From positions 868,001 through 932,000 of the forward strand of contig NZ_CP047025.1 in assembly GCF_009796845.1 (NCBI RefSeq): a stretch of DNA of 64,000 nucleotides. The letters run 5' to 3'. Positions 45,240-55,323 of the stretch are shown one piece after another. Numbering within the stretch: position 1 is the stretch's first letter; every line of letters begins with the position of its first letter. Origin of the DNA: Cobetia sp. L2A1. Its GTDB lineage: Bacteria; Pseudomonadota; Gammaproteobacteria; Pseudomonadales; Halomonadaceae. The translations under genes and the position numbers were made by a program. The notes beneath the pieces are model-generated. The model saw only the letters and a program-made list of their open reading frames with translations. It was not told the DNA's origin and did no database searches.

Positions 45240-46697
45240 ATGGAACATCTTAACGATACTAGTCTGTTTCGCCCCTTTGCTTACATCGACGGCGGCTGGG
45301 TAGCCGCTGATTCTGGCGAGCAGATAGAGGTCAATAACCCCGCTACCGGTGAGATCATTGGCCGTGTACCCCGCTTGGGCTATGCCGAGACAGAGCGTGC
45401 GATCGAGGCTGCCCAGCGCTCCTTTACTGATTGGAAAGACACGCCTGCACTTGAGCGTGCCGATATCCTGATGAAGTGGTATGCGTTGATGCTCGAGCAC
45501 AAGGATGACCTTGCGCGCATCATGACGCTGGAGCAGGGCAAGCCGCTGGCTGAGGCCGCAGGCGAAATTCAGTATGCTGCCAGCTTCCTGCGCTGGTTTG
45601 CTGAAGAAGGTCAGCGTATTTACGGTGACACCATTCCCGCCGCCAAGCGTGATCAACGCATCATTGTGCTCAAGCAACCCGTTGGAGTAGTGGCTGCGAT
45701 TACGCCGTGGAACTTCCCGTGTTCAATGATCACGCGCAAGGCAGGTGCCGCGCTAGCAGCGGGTTGCCCCATTGTCGTCAAGCCGGCCAGTCAGACGCCG
45801 TTCTCCGCCCTGGCATTGGCAGTACTGGCTGAGCGTGCAGGGGTACCGCGTGGAGTGTTCAACGTCGTGCCAGGCTCCGCGAAAGACATCGCTGCCGCCA
45901 TGACGGACTCCAGCATCGTGCGCAAGGTGACCTTCACCGGCTCCACCGAAGTGGGTCGCGGCTTGATGGCCAATGCTTCACAGCACATTCAGAAGATTTC
46001 GCTGGAACTGGGTGGCAATGCTCCCTTCCTGGTATTCGAGGATGCTGATCTCGATGCTGCAGTTGAAGGCGCGATGGCCGCCAAGTTCAGAAACGCCGGT
46101 CAGACTTGTGTGTGTACCAACCGTTTCCTCGTTCAGTCCAGCGTCGTGAATGCTTTCAGCGAAAAGCTGGCGGCAGCGATGAATGCTGAGCTAACGATCG
46201 GCAATGGGCTTGATGAAGGCGTCAAGATCGGCCCGCTGATCGACAATGATGCTGTCGAGAAGGTCACCGAACACGTGCGTGATGCCCTTGATAAGGGCGC
46301 TGAGTTGCTGCTGGGTGGACACCCGCATCCGCTGGGGGGGAGCTACTTCACGCCGACGCTAATCACTCAGGTGACGCCGGAGATGAAGGTGGCCCGGGAA
46401 GAGACTTTCGGTCCACTGGCGGCCATCTTCCCCTTCGAGAGTGAGGAAGAAGCCATCGAGATGGCCAATGACACCGAGTTTGGTCTGGCCAGTTATTTCT
46501 ATAGCAGCGACCTGAAGCGTGTGTGGCGCGTCTCGGAAGGTCTCGACTACGGCATGGTCGGTATCAATACCGGCTTGATCTCGAATGCTGCAGCGCCCTT
46601 TGGTGGTACCAAGGCATCGGGGCTGGGTCGCGAGGGCTCAAAATACGGCCTTGAAGAGTATATGGAAACCAAGTATCTCTGCCTGTCGTTGACCTGA
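45240..46697 (+). CDS. gabD: NAD(P)-dependent succinate-semialdehyde dehydrogenase
   Basis: A 485-residue aldehyde dehydrogenase. The catalytic cysteine is in NAGQTCVCTNRF and the general base in LELGGNAPF; AAITPWNFPCSMITRKAGAA and FTGSTEVGRGLMANAS bind the cofactor. The adjacent second cysteine (CVC) and overall pattern fit the GabD subgroup, which oxidises succinate semialdehyde from GABA breakdown. The ATG at 45240 has GGGAG 6 bases upstream. gabT is not adjacent. A related semialdehyde dehydrogenase is the alternative. Confidence 0.9.
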   Translation: MEHLNDTSLFRPFAYIDGGWVAADSGEQIEVNNPATGEIIGRVPRLGYAETERAIEAAQRSFTDWKDTPALERADILMKWYALMLEHKDDLARIMTLEQGKPLAEAAGEIQYAASFLRWFAEEGQRIYGDTIPAAKRDQRIIVLKQPVGVVAAITPWNFPCSMITRKAGAALAAGCPIVVKPASQTPFSALALAVLAERAGVPRGVFNVVPGSAKDIAAAMTDSSIVRKVTFTGSTEVGRGLMANASQHIQKISLELGGNAPFLVFEDADLDAAVEGAMAAKFRNAGQTCVCTNRFLVQSSVVNAFSEKLAAAMNAELTIGNGLDEGVKIGPLIDNDAVEKVTEHVRDALDKGAELLLGGHPHPLGGSYFTPTLITQVTPEMKVAREETFGPLAAIFPFESEEEAIEMANDTEFGLASYFYSSDLKRVWRVSEGLDYGMVGINTGLISNAAAPFGGTKASGLGREGSKYGLEEYMETKYLCLSLT

Positions 46698-46773
46698 TAC
46701 ACCTGTGTTGGTTGAGTGAGAGCCATCACTGACAGAGTGATCGGTGGTACCAGCAAGGCAGTGTCGCAAGCAA

Positions 46774-46810
46774 AGCACCCGTTCGAGGAGACTCGTGCGG
46801 GTGCTTTTTT
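46774..46810 (+). terminator. intrinsic terminator after gabD
   Basis: The arms GCACCCG and CGGGTGC enclose a loop region and are followed by six T residues. Confidence 0.82.
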
Positions 46811-46954
46811 CTCAATGAATGATCAACGATTGGGAGAGGTTCTGTCGACAGGTGCTCTCTAGTGCATCGCCAATCTCGAGGCTGAGATGACAAATCAGCA
46901 CTTTTACTGATCAGTGACGGTAATCTCTTGATGAGCTTGTCGGCATTCGCTTAC

Positions 46955-46982
46955 TTGTGAATATGCTTAAGTAAACTACAGT
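46955..46982 (+). promoter_or_regulatory. putative promoter of an orphan unit
   Basis: TTGTGA (46955-46960) and TACAGT (46977-46982) are separated by 16 bases. They precede a hairpin-rich stretch ending in a terminator and no gene. Nothing else is identifiable between 46811 and 46954. Confidence 0.35.
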
Positions 46983-46987
46983 AAGAC

Positions 46988-47063
46988 GGTGGGACCTGTG
47001 GTGATAGTCTTCAAGGATTGAAGACAGGGCGAGACGCGTGGCGGACGCGACTCGCCCTTTTTG
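46988..47063 (+). ncRNA. candidate small RNA with GGA hairpins
   Basis: About 75 bases lie between a possible promoter and a terminator, with no gene. A perfect hairpin GTCTTCA/TGAAGAC (47007-47025) carries AGGAT as its loop. The terminator hairpin 47026-47058 has a TGGCGGA loop. A further GGGA is at the presumed 5' end. GGA in loops is the CsrA/RsmA target pattern, as in the unit at 12525-12722. The size is small compared with RsmX/Y, and chance cannot be excluded. Confidence 0.35.
47026..47062 (+). terminator. intrinsic terminator before glsA
   Basis: The arms AGGGCGAG and CTCGCCCT plus an inner CGCG/CGCG pair are followed by a T-run on the plus strand only, so it does not serve the converging glsA gene. 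Confidence 0.75.
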
Positions 47064-47094
47064 TGTCTGTCTTTTGTGTTCTATCACCTGGTGC

Positions 47095-48036
47095 TCAGCC
47101 AAGAGGAGAGAGCCCCATCCCCGTCACTAGCCCTTCCAGAGCATGACGCCCGGCAATTGAATTGCCATAGCCATCCAGTCGTGGCGACCATACGCAGATA
47201 CTCATCTGTCCCGGCAGGATGGCGATGATACCGCCGCCGACACCGCTCTTGCCTGGCAGGCCGACCCGCCAGGCAAAGTCTCCCGCAGCATCATATAGCC
47301 CACATGTCAGCAGTAGTGCATTGAGCTGGCGGGCCTCCAATGGCGAGACGACCTGCTGACCATCCAGTGGATTGACGCCACGGTTGGCCAGAAAGGCGAA
47401 ACTGCGCGCTAGCTCAACGCAATCCATCGCCACTGAGCAACTGTGAAAGTAGGTATCCAGCACATCATCCACATTGGCGTGGACATTGCCGTAAGCCTGC
47501 ATCAGATAGGCCAGTGAGGCGTTGCGCGCCTTGTGGTCCATCTCGGAGCGAGCCACCTTCTCATCAAAGCCGATGTCATCACTGCCGGAGAGCCGCCTGA
47601 GCTGTTCGCGCAGCGTATTCTGGATCGAGACAATACGTGATACCAGCAGGTCGGTAATCACTAGCGCACCGGCGTTTATGAAGGGATTTCGTGGTATGCC
47701 ATTCTCCACCTCCAGCTGCATCATGGAGTTGAAGGCTTGACCGGAAGGTTCACGACCTACGCGGGTCCAAATGTCATCAGAATCCAACCGTTGCATTGCC
47801 AGTACTAGCGCATGCACCTTGGAGATGGATTGTATCGAGAAGCGTGTATGAGCGTTCCCCGCGTACTGAACGCTGCCATCGACATGGCACACGGCGATAC
47901 CGAACTGATCCGGATCGACCTTCGCTAGCGCCGGAATATAGTCGGCCACCTTGCCTTCATTGAAGCAGCGAGAGGCATCTTCTGTCAGGCGTTCGAGAAG
48001 CGACTGGAGGGTGGCGGAGTCAAGTTGCGGCGTCAT
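47095..48036 (-). CDS. glsA: glutaminase
   Basis: A 313-residue glutaminase of the beta-lactamase-like fold, which hydrolyses glutamine to glutamate and ammonia. The catalytic Ser-x-x-Lys is in SIQSISKVHALVLA; FINAGALVITDLLVSR and GLPGKSGVGGGIIAILPGQM are the other hallmarks. The ATG at 48036 has AAGG 5 bases upstream. The sequence looks complete with no odd features. It is monocistronic here. Confidence 0.95.
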   Translation of the reverse strand: MTPQLDSATLQSLLERLTEDASRCFNEGKVADYIPALAKVDPDQFGIAVCHVDGSVQYAGNAHTRFSIQSISKVHALVLAMQRLDSDDIWTRVGREPSGQAFNSMMQLEVENGIPRNPFINAGALVITDLLVSRIVSIQNTLREQLRRLSGSDDIGFDEKVARSEMDHKARNASLAYLMQAYGNVHANVDDVLDTYFHSCSVAMDCVELARSFAFLANRGVNPLDGQQVVSPLEARQLNALLLTCGLYDAAGDFAWRVGLPGKSGVGGGIIAILPGQMSICVWSPRLDGYGNSIAGRHALEGLVTGMGLSPLG

Positions 48037-48318
48037 GGCGACCTTGCAGAAACAGGAAGGGAAATGAAGTGTCAGTCAGATAGGGCTGGCTGGCAGAGCA
48101 TTCTAGCGGATCTGCTCTCGACTGGCGCGCGTGGATCAAAGCAGGCGCCGAGAAGGACGATAGCCAAGACTTATCGGTAGCGTAGAGGAAAGTGATTTCA
48201 TAATGCAGATGAGACTCACTATCATTCATTCCATCGAGGCAGCAGGTCCCAGCGTTGTCTCCCGCTTATTCGCTTTGCATCGTTTTGCAGGCGATTGATA
48301 GCCCGGAGGGCTGCCGAC

Positions 48319-48528
48319 ATGACCAAGACACTGACCTTTGCCAGCATGCACTTCACTATCGCTTTCGGCGTAACCTACCTGTTGACTGGCGATATCGTGG
48401 TGGGGGGGCTGGTCGCTATCGTCGAACCGGCTGTCAATACCGTAGCATTCTTCTTCCACGAGAAAGTCTGGAATCGACTGACTGCCCGTCGTCAGCAGAT
48501 CGAGAGCGGAGCCGTACTGGCGAGCTGA
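48319..48528 (+). CDS. DUF2061 small membrane protein
   Basis: A 69-residue protein with two hydrophobic stretches, of the DUF2061 family (typical ending FFFHEKVWNRL). MTKTLTFASMHFTIAFGVTY begins the protein. The function is unknown. The ATG at 48319 has GGAGGG 9 bases upstream; the frame is open to 48295. It precedes the amidohydrolase gene by 63 bases. Confidence 0.85.
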   Translation: MTKTLTFASMHFTIAFGVTYLLTGDIVVGGLVAIVEPAVNTVAFFFHEKVWNRLTARRQQIESGAVLAS

Positions 48529-48591
48529 GCGAGCTTGCACAATGGCCGGTGGGCATCGCAGAATCGTGTGCCCTGCCTACCGGAGCCATTC

Positions 48592-49674
48592 ATGTCACTA
48601 TTCACTGATTCACCAGCGCATCTGGTACGCACTCGCGGTTTTTCGCGGTCGTTGATGATGGGTACTTTGGCGATTGCCACCAGCTTGATGATCAACATGG
48701 CCCATGCTGCTGAAGAAGGGGGTTCCCGCCGTTATCATTACAGTGATGCGCACCTCCACTTCGTCGATTTCTTCCAGCAGAGCGATGGTCTGGGCAAGCT
48801 ATTGGATGCGATGGATGCGGGCCACGTCGACCACGCCTTGATAACTGGTATCGGAGTGGCCAAGAAGTGGCAGCAAGATGCCCCCAAGAAGCCGCGTTAC
48901 TACATGGGCGATGATGCGCCGGTCTACTGGTATTCGGGCACCGATTACATTCTGGCCGAAGCGCTGACCCGTGCCCCTAAGCCGGTGCAAGCGCGGTTCT
49001 CGCCCTTCATCACGGGCTTCAATCCCACCGACCTGAACGCCGCGGATGAGATTCGCCAGCTGATGGCAATTTATCCCGGTTTCTGGAAGGGTATCGGTGA
49101 AGTCTTCACGCGCCATGATGACCTGACCCGCCTGACCGAAGGCGAGACACCGCGTGCCAACCATCCTGCCTTGATGAAGGTCTACGCGCTGGCGGCTGAA
49201 AAAGGCCTGCCGGTGATGATTCATTCCAACGTCACCAGCAAGCGGGAAGGGCATGAGGGGCTCTATCTCGAGGAGTTCGAGAGTGCCGTGCGTGCCAACC
49301 CCAAGACGACCTTCATCTGGGCGCACGCAGGGACCAGTGCCGAACTCAATCGGCGGCTGGGACGCATGACATGGCTGCGGGGTGAGATCGAACGCATGCT
49401 GGAAACCTATCCCAACCTGAATATCGATCTGTCCTGGTCAGTGCTGGAGCCCTATCTGCTGGATGAGAAGGGCCAGCCGCGCCCGCGTTGGGTGACGCTG
49501 GTGGAACGCTTCCCTGAGCGATTTGTCCTTGGTAGCGATGTCGTGGGTCGCTTCGGCTCGGTAGGTGAGATTCTGGCGAGCTACACGCCGTTTCTGGATG
49601 CGCTTGAGCCTACGACTGCACGGAATGTGGCGCGTGACAACTTCCTGCGCTGGGTTAACCTACCGGTCGAATGA
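48592..49674 (+). CDS. secreted amidohydrolase-family protein
   Basis: A 360-residue protein with a signal peptide (basic start, then SLMMGTLAIATSLMINMAHA). A metal-dependent TIM-barrel hydrolase of the amidohydrolase-2 type follows. The metal motif HLHF is near residue 49, with VMIHSN, FIWAHAGTSAE and VLGSDVVGRFG carrying further ligands. The protein should act in the periplasm; the substrate is unknown. The ATG at 48592 has GGAG 6 bases upstream. A terminator follows. Confidence 0.85.
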   Translation: MSLFTDSPAHLVRTRGFSRSLMMGTLAIATSLMINMAHAAEEGGSRRYHYSDAHLHFVDFFQQSDGLGKLLDAMDAGHVDHALITGIGVAKKWQQDAPKKPRYYMGDDAPVYWYSGTDYILAEALTRAPKPVQARFSPFITGFNPTDLNAADEIRQLMAIYPGFWKGIGEVFTRHDDLTRLTEGETPRANHPALMKVYALAAEKGLPVMIHSNVTSKREGHEGLYLEEFESAVRANPKTTFIWAHAGTSAELNRRLGRMTWLRGEIERMLETYPNLNIDLSWSVLEPYLLDEKGQPRPRWVTLVERFPERFVLGSDVVGRFGSVGEILASYTPFLDALEPTTARNVARDNFLRWVNLPVE

Positions 49675-49699
49675 CCACGGTTCTTGTCATATGTGCATG

Positions 49700-49738
49700 A
49701 AAAAGCCCCCGTCAGCGAGTCGCTGGCGGGGGCTTTTG
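49700..49738. terminator. bidirectional intrinsic terminator
   Basis: The arms AAAAGCCCCCGTCAGCGA and CGCTGGCGGGGGCTTTT form a long hairpin between the converging amidohydrolase and purH genes. Confidence 0.88.
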
Positions 49739-49822
49739 CGTGAGCGACAGTGGCTGCGCTCTCGCCTGTCACCGGTGTCGATCGTGACCTGGCCAATCGA
49801 CACCGGTTCAGTTGTCACATTC

Positions 49823-51400
49823 TCAGTGACGGAAGTGACGCATGCCGGTGAAGACCATGGCGATGCCAGCTTCGTTGGCCGCATCGATGACTTCCTGATC
49901 ACGCATGGAGCCACCCGGCTGAATGACGGCAGTGATACCGGCAGCCGCTGCGGCGTCAATACCGTCGCGGAACGGGAAGAAGGCATCGGATGCCATCACG
50001 GAACCCGGCACGACCAGCCCTTCATCGGCTGCCTTGATACCCGCGATCTTGGCCGAGTAGACACGGCTCATCTGGCCGGCGCCCACCCCGATGGTCTGGC
50101 CATCCTTGATGTAGACGATGGCGTTGGACTTGACGAACTTGGCGACCTTCCAGGCGAAAGTCAGGTCGTTGAGTTCCTGCTCGCTCGGGGCGCGTTCGGT
50201 CACGACCTTGAGCTCATCACGGCCAACCATGCCTTGATCACGATCCTGCACCAGCAGGCCACCGGTGACACGCTTGAAGTCATGGCCACCAGCGCGTTCG
50301 ACTTCCCACGCATCAGCGACGTTGAGCAGGCGCACATTGGCCTTGGTCGCGATGATGGCGGCAGCGTCTTCGCTGATGCCCGGTGCGATGATTACCTCAA
50401 CAAACTGGCGCGAGACGATGGCCTGTGCAGTCTCGGCATCCAGCGGCACGTTGAAGGCGATGATGCCGCCGAAGGCGCTGGTCGGGTCAGTCTGGTAGGC
50501 GCGTTCATAAGCGGCCAATGCAGATTCTCCAATGGCAACGCCGCACGGATTGGCGTGCTTGACGATGACGCAAGCCGTCTCCTCGAAGGCTTTGACGCAC
50601 TCGAAGGCAGCATCAGTATCAGCGACGTTGTTGTAGGACAGCGCCTTGCCCTGCACCTGAACAGCGGTGGCAACGCTGGCTTCACGAGCATCGTCTTCGA
50701 CGTAGAAGGCGGCCTGCTGGTGCGGGTTCTCGCCGTAACGCATGTCCTGCTTCTTGGTCAGGCTGATGTTGTACTGGCGCGGCAGGCCTTCGCTGCCCCC
50801 TTGGACACGCTGGCCCAGCCAGTTGGCGATGGCGCCATCGTAGGCAGCGGTGTGCTCGAAGGCAGCCACGGCCAGGTCAAAGCGCGCGCCATCGCTGACG
50901 GCGTTGTCGTTGGCATCCATCTCGGCGATCACACGGTCATAGTCTGCCGCGTTGACGACGATGGTGGTGTGGGCGTGGTTCTTGGCGCAGGAACGCACCA
51001 TGGTCGGGCCACCGATGTCGATGTTCTCGATGGCGTCCTCAAGTGAGCAGTCCGGGTTGGCCACGGTGGCGGCGAACGGGTACAGATTGACGATGACCAT
51101 GTCGATGGGGTCGATGCCATGTTCGGCCATTACCGCATCGTCCTGACCGCGACGACCAAGAATGCCGCCGTGGATCTTCGGATGCAGCGTCTTGACCCGG
51201 CCATCCATCATTTCCGGGAAGCCGGTGTGCTCGGAGACTTCGGTCACATTGAGGCCGTTGTCCTTGAGTAGGCGGAAGGTGCCGCCGGTGGACAGCAGAG
51301 CGACACCGCGGGCGTCGAGGGCACGGGCGAATTCGACAATGCCTGTCTTGTCGGAAACACTCAGGAGGGCGCGACGGATGGCTTGGGGCTTGGCTTGCAT
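49823..51400 (-). CDS. purH: bifunctional AICAR formyltransferase / IMP cyclohydrolase
   Basis: A 525-residue enzyme for the last two steps of IMP synthesis. The N-terminal MGS-like cyclohydrolase domain spans about residues 1-195 ([57 protein letters not shown]). The formyltransferase domain follows ([13 protein letters not shown] segment [13 protein letters not shown], and KHANPCGVA). The ATG at 51400 has GGAG 4 bases upstream. A strong terminator lies directly before its ribosome site. purD, its common partner, is not downstream. Confidence 0.96.
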   Translation of the reverse strand: MQAKPQAIRRALLSVSDKTGIVEFARALDARGVALLSTGGTFRLLKDNGLNVTEVSEHTGFPEMMDGRVKTLHPKIHGGILGRRGQDDAVMAEHGIDPIDMVIVNLYPFAATVANPDCSLEDAIENIDIGGPTMVRSCAKNHAHTTIVVNAADYDRVIAEMDANDNAVSDGARFDLAVAAFEHTAAYDGAIANWLGQRVQGGSEGLPRQYNISLTKKQDMRYGENPHQQAAFYVEDDAREASVATAVQVQGKALSYNNVADTDAAFECVKAFEETACVIVKHANPCGVAIGESALAAYERAYQTDPTSAFGGIIAFNVPLDAETAQAIVSRQFVEVIIAPGISEDAAAIIATKANVRLLNVADAWEVERAGGHDFKRVTGGLLVQDRDQGMVGRDELKVVTERAPSEQELNDLTFAWKVAKFVKSNAIVYIKDGQTIGVGAGQMSRVYSAKIAGIKAADEGLVVPGSVMASDAFFPFRDGIDAAAAAGITAVIQPGGSMRDQEVIDAANEAGIAMVFTGMRHFRH

Positions 51401-51421
51401 GATGCTCCACTCGTGGATCAA

Positions 51422-51459
51422 CAAAAAGACGCCGGGGCACCTGTAAGGGTGCCCCGGCG
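51422..51459 (-). terminator. intrinsic terminator between fis and purH
   Basis: The arms CGCCGGGGCACC and GGTGCCCCGGCG enclose six bases, followed on the minus strand by TCTTTTTG. It ends about 20 bases before the purH ATG, so purH must be read through it or start inside fis. Confidence 0.85.
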
Positions 51460-51467
51460 GGGTGAGA

Positions 51468-51764
51468 TTAGATCAGATCAAACTGCTTGAGCTTCTTGCG
51501 CAGCGTGCCTCGATTAAGGCCCAGCATATCGGCGGCGCGGGTCTGGTTGCCCTGGGCGTGGGCCATCACCGCTTCCAGCAGTGGCGCCTCGACCTCGGCC
51601 ATCACCATGGCATGCAGGTCGGTAACCTGTTCGCCATCCAGATGGGCGAAGTAGCGCGCCATGGAATGCTCGACGGCTTCGCGCAGCGTCTGATGGTGCC
51701 GAACCGGCGTCATCAGAGTGGCCTGGCTTTCGTCGTCCGGTGAGAGGGGGTGCCTGCTGGTCAT
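51468..51764 (-). CDS. fis: DNA-binding protein Fis
   Basis: A 98-residue nucleoid protein. The C-terminal helix-turn-helix ([20 protein letters not shown]) is intact, and the middle [20 protein letters not shown] matches the core helix. Fis bends DNA, activates stable-RNA promoters and assists site-specific recombination. Its start overlaps the dusB stop as ATGA, as in most gammaproteobacteria, so the two are translationally coupled. An intrinsic terminator follows its stop by 9 bases. Confidence 0.96.
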   Translation of the reverse strand: MTSRHPLSPDDESQATLMTPVRHHQTLREAVEHSMARYFAHLDGEQVTDLHAMVMAEVEAPLLEAVMAHAQGNQTRAADMLGLNRGTLRKKLKQFDLI

Positions 51765-52795
51765 GCTGCGTGACTTCCTTGCGTCTCGGTGCGGGCGATG
51801 CCATCCGGCTCGCCGAACAGGCGGGTCAGGAACTGGCGCTGATCATCTGGTTCCTCGAGAGGATTGAAGTGGCGTTTGAGCTCACTGCCATCCTTGCGGG
51901 TCGCCAGATACCAGCCCACATGTTTGCGTGCAATACGCACGCCCATGTAGTCACCGTAGAATTCATACAGGGCCTCGAGATGGGTGCGCATCACGTGAGC
52001 GCGCTCCACATCACTCGGGCCGGTGGCTACCTGACCAGTCGCCAGATAGTGATTGATCTCGCGGAAAATCCAGGGGTTGCCCTGTGCGGCACGACCGATC
52101 ATCACGGCGTCCGCTCCCGTATAGTCAAGCACACGGCGCGCCTTCTCGCCGCTGTCGATATCACCGTTGGCAAACACGGGGATTGATACCGCTGCCTTGA
52201 CGGCGGCGATGGTGTCGTATTCGGCGTCGCCGGTATATTTCTGCTGGCGCGTGCGGCCGTGGATGGACAGCGCTTGAATACCGGCACTCTCGGCCATCCG
52301 GGCGATGATCAGCGCGTTGCGCGTATCGCCGCACCAGCCGGTGCGCATCTTCAGTGTCACGGGGATATCCACCGCGCGCACCACGGCGTCGAGAATCTCG
52401 CCGACGAGGCGCTCATCACGCATCAACGCTGAACCTGCCGCCTTGTTACAGACTTTCTTGGCCGGGCAACCCATGTTGATGTCGATGATCTCGGCGCCCA
52501 TCTCGGCATTGAGCATCGCGGCCTCGGCCAGCATTTCGGCATCGCCACCGGCGATCTGCACTGCACGCGGGCCGGGTTCACCCGCATGATTCATGCGCGT
52601 ACGTGACTTGACCGTATTCCACAGACGCTTGTCACTGGTGACCATTTCGGACACTACCAGTCCTGCGCCCAGCTCACGGCAACGTTGCCGGAACGGGCGG
52701 TCGGTGACGCCAGCCATGGGGGCCAGAATCACGCGATTGGGGAGCTGATGCATACCGATGCAGGGCAGGTCGGTATGAGGAGAAGTGTCTGTCAT
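51761..52795 (-). CDS. dusB: tRNA-dihydrouridine synthase B
   Basis: A 344-residue flavoenzyme that reduces U17-type uridines in tRNA. The signatures are ILAPMAGVTDRPFRQ, the catalytic-cysteine region NMGCPAKKVCNKAAGSALM, and IHGRTRQQKYTGDAEY. The ATG at 52795 was chosen over the further upstream frame to 52840; about 14 residues precede the usual N-terminus (IGMHQLPNR). It lies between prmA and fis in the conserved prmA-dusB-fis order. Confidence 0.93.
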   Translation of the reverse strand: MTDTSPHTDLPCIGMHQLPNRVILAPMAGVTDRPFRQRCRELGAGLVVSEMVTSDKRLWNTVKSRTRMNHAGEPGPRAVQIAGGDAEMLAEAAMLNAEMGAEIIDINMGCPAKKVCNKAAGSALMRDERLVGEILDAVVRAVDIPVTLKMRTGWCGDTRNALIIARMAESAGIQALSIHGRTRQQKYTGDAEYDTIAAVKAAVSIPVFANGDIDSGEKARRVLDYTGADAVMIGRAAQGNPWIFREINHYLATGQVATGPSDVERAHVMRTHLEALYEFYGDYMGVRIARKHVGWYLATRKDGSELKRHFNPLEEPDDQRQFLTRLFGEPDGIARTETQGSHAA

Positions 52796-52916
52796 GAGTC
52801 TCGTGTCTGATGAGCATGAGGTCTGGCGCGGGGGCGTCATGATACCTAGAGCGCCGCGGGGTTTGAAGACCTATTTCATCCTGATGTATTCCCCGTGGCA
52901 ATTGAGTGCTGGGCAA

Positions 52917-53831
52917 TCAGGCCTTTTGCGGGCGCTGACCATTGAGCCGCACCCAGCCATCACGTTCCACTGGCGTATCCATGACCAGCCCGGCTTCACG
53001 GTAGGCTGCCAAAACGTCATCTGCTTGCGGTGCCAGGATACCTGACAGCGCCAGTAGACCACCCGGTGCGACGTTGGCCGCGATCTGCGGAGCCAGTTCG
53101 ACCAGCGGGCCGGCCAGGATGTTGGCGACCACAATCTGATAGTTGGCTTCCGGCAGGCGATCCGGATAGCAGAGTGTCAGTTGATCGCTGACGGCATTGC
53201 GCTCTGCATTGTCACGCGAGGCTTGCAGCGCCTGAGGATCAATGTCGGTGCCAAGCGCCTGTCGTGCGCCAAGCTTGAGTGCCGCGATGGCCAGAATGCC
53301 GGAGCCGCAGCCGAAATCGAGTACGTTATGGTTGGTCAACGTGCCATCCACGGCCAAGCTGTCGAGCCATTCCAGGCATAGCGCGGTGGTCGGATGAGTG
53401 CCGGTGCCAAATGCCAAGCCGGGATCAAGCATCAGATTGACAGCATCCTGCTCGGGCGCTTCGTGCCAGCTGGGGACGATCCAGAGCCGCTGACCCATGC
53501 GCAGTGGCTCGAAGCCGTCCATCCACTCGCGAGTCCAGTCACGGTCTTCCAGGATCTCGACCTCGATCTCGGGGCAGGGCTCCTGGGGCATCAACATCGC
53601 CCAGCCGGCGCGTACACGTTCACGCATGGCCTCGATACCTTCGGTGCCATCCCATAGACCAGTGAGGACAGTTTCGCTCCACAGCGGCGTGCTGCCGAGG
53701 TCTGGCTCGAACAACGGCTGATCTTTGGCGTCCTGTAGAGTGATGGCGCAGGCGCCTTCCTCAAGCAGCAGGTGCTCGAGAATTTCAGCATGATCAGGGA
53801 CGATACGGGACTTGAGTTGCAGCCAGGACAT
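52917..53831 (-). CDS. prmA: ribosomal protein L11 methyltransferase
   Basis: A 304-residue SAM-dependent enzyme that trimethylates ribosomal protein L11. The N-terminal substrate-recognition domain (about residues 1-110) leads to the SAM motif [20 protein letters not shown]. It is followed by [19 protein letters not shown] and the NILAGPL motif with the conserved NxxxxP-like segment. The ATG at 53831 agrees with the usual N-terminus [10 protein letters not shown]. Head of the prmA-dusB-fis unit, 132 bases after accC. Confidence 0.95.
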   Translation of the reverse strand: MSWLQLKSRIVPDHAEILEHLLLEEGACAITLQDAKDQPLFEPDLGSTPLWSETVLTGLWDGTEGIEAMRERVRAGWAMLMPQEPCPEIEVEILEDRDWTREWMDGFEPLRMGQRLWIVPSWHEAPEQDAVNLMLDPGLAFGTGTHPTTALCLEWLDSLAVDGTLTNHNVLDFGCGSGILAIAALKLGARQALGTDIDPQALQASRDNAERNAVSDQLTLCYPDRLPEANYQIVVANILAGPLVELAPQIAANVAPGGLLALSGILAPQADDVLAAYREAGLVMDTPVERDGWVRLNGQRPQKA

Positions 53832-53963
53832 GGTGGCTCCTGTGAAAAGCGGTGGGAGAAGAGTGGGGTACAGACGACAGAAGGGCGGCCGAGGCCACCC
53901 TTCTGTCGTCTACCCGCAAGCGTACTGCACTACGCGGCGCTTACGGGTATCAAGCAGGGCATG

Positions 53964-55304
53964 CTAGAGGCCCAGCTTCTTCTCCAGATAATGGATATTG
54001 ATGCCACCTTTCTGGAAGGCAGTGTCACGTACCAGGTCTTTGTGTAGATCAATGTTGGTCTTGATACCTTCCACCAGTAGCTCATCGAGGGCAACACGCA
54101 TACGCGTCAGTGCGATCTCGCGGCTTTCGCCCCAGGTGATCAGCTTGCCGATCAGGGAGTCGTAATGCGGCGGAACGGTATAGCCAGAGTACAGGTGCGA
54201 GTCCATGCGTACGCCCAGACCGCCCGGCGCATGATAGAGCTCGACCTTGCCCGGAGACGGCATGAAGGTGCGCGAGTCCTCGGCATTGATGCGGCACTCG
54301 AAGGAGTGGCCACGCAGCTTGATATCTTCCTGACGCACGGAAAGCGGCAGGCCGGAGGCAATACGTAGCTGTTCCTTGACGATATCGATACCGGTGACCA
54401 TCTCGGTGACCGGATGCTCCACCTGAACACGGGTGTTCATCTCGATGAAGTAGAAGCCACCATCTTCGTACAGGAACTCAAATGTCCCTGCACCACGATA
54501 GTTGATTTCGATACAGGCATCGGTGCACGACTTGAGCACCTTGGCACGGGCGTCGTCGTCGAGCAGCGGAGCCGGTGCTTCTTCCAGTACCTTCTGATGA
54601 CGGCGCTGCAGAGAGCAGTCACGGTCATACAGATGGACAGCATTACCCTGACCATCGGCCAGTACCTGAACTTCGACGTGGCGCGGGTTCTGGAGGAACT
54701 TCTCCATGTACACCGTGCCATCGCCAAAGGCAGCTGCTGCTTCGCCGATGGTGATGCTGACCGAGGACAGCAGGCTGGCCTTGGAATGCACGACGCGCAT
54801 GCCGCGACCGCCGCCGCCAGCGGCAGCCTTGATGATCACCGGATAGCCGATACGCTCAGCGATGGCATAAAGCTCATCTTCGTCTTCTGACAGCGGGCCG
54901 TCAGAGCCGGGCACGGTCGGGACACCAGCCAGCTTCATGGCCTCGATGGCGGCGACCTTGTCACCCATCATGCGGATGGTTTCAGGGCGCGGGCCAATGA
55001 AGGCGAAGCCGGAGCGTTCAACCTGCTCAGCGAAGTTGGCGTTTTCTGACAGGAAGCCGTAGCCCGGGTGAATGGCGTCGGCATCCGTTACCTCGGCCGC
55101 TGCGATCAGCGCCGGGATATGCAGATAGGATTTTGCAGAGGAGGCTGGGCCGATACATACGGCTTCATCCGCCAGGCGGACGTGCATCAGGTCGCGGTCG
55201 GCCTTGGAGTGCACCGCTACCGTCTTGATGCCCAATTCCTTGCAGGCGCGAAGGATGCGAAGGGCGATCTCACCGCGGTTGGCAATCAGTACCTTGTCGA
55301 GCAT
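53964..55304 (-). CDS. accC: acetyl-CoA carboxylase, biotin carboxylase subunit
   Basis: A 446-residue ATP-grasp enzyme that carboxylates the biotin on AccB, the first half-reaction of malonyl-CoA synthesis. Visible are [20 protein letters not shown], the glycine-rich [14 protein letters not shown], the biotin-carboxylase motif [20 protein letters not shown], and [18 protein letters not shown]. It begins 19 bases after the accB stop, in the usual accB-accC order. Its cofactor is made by the bio operon about 13 kb away in this window. Confidence 0.97.
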   Translation of the reverse strand: MLDKVLIANRGEIALRILRACKELGIKTVAVHSKADRDLMHVRLADEAVCIGPASSAKSYLHIPALIAAAEVTDADAIHPGYGFLSENANFAEQVERSGFAFIGPRPETIRMMGDKVAAIEAMKLAGVPTVPGSDGPLSEDEDELYAIAERIGYPVIIKAAAGGGGRGMRVVHSKASLLSSVSITIGEAAAAFGDGTVYMEKFLQNPRHVEVQVLADGQGNAVHLYDRDCSLQRRHQKVLEEAPAPLLDDDARAKVLKSCTDACIEINYRGAGTFEFLYEDGGFYFIEMNTRVQVEHPVTEMVTGIDIVKEQLRIASGLPLSVRQEDIKLRGHSFECRINAEDSRTFMPSPGKVELYHAPGGLGVRMDSHLYSGYTVPPHYDSLIGKLITWGESREIALTRMRVALDELLVEGIKTNIDLHKDLVRDTAFQKGGINIHYLEKKLGL

Positions 55305-55323
55305 GGTGACGTGTCCGTTGGTA

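Noticed and set aside
49565-51046. 493-codon open frame on the plus strand opposite purH
   Set aside because: It is a shadow of the purH frame in GC-rich sequence; it has no ribosome site and purH is unmistakable.
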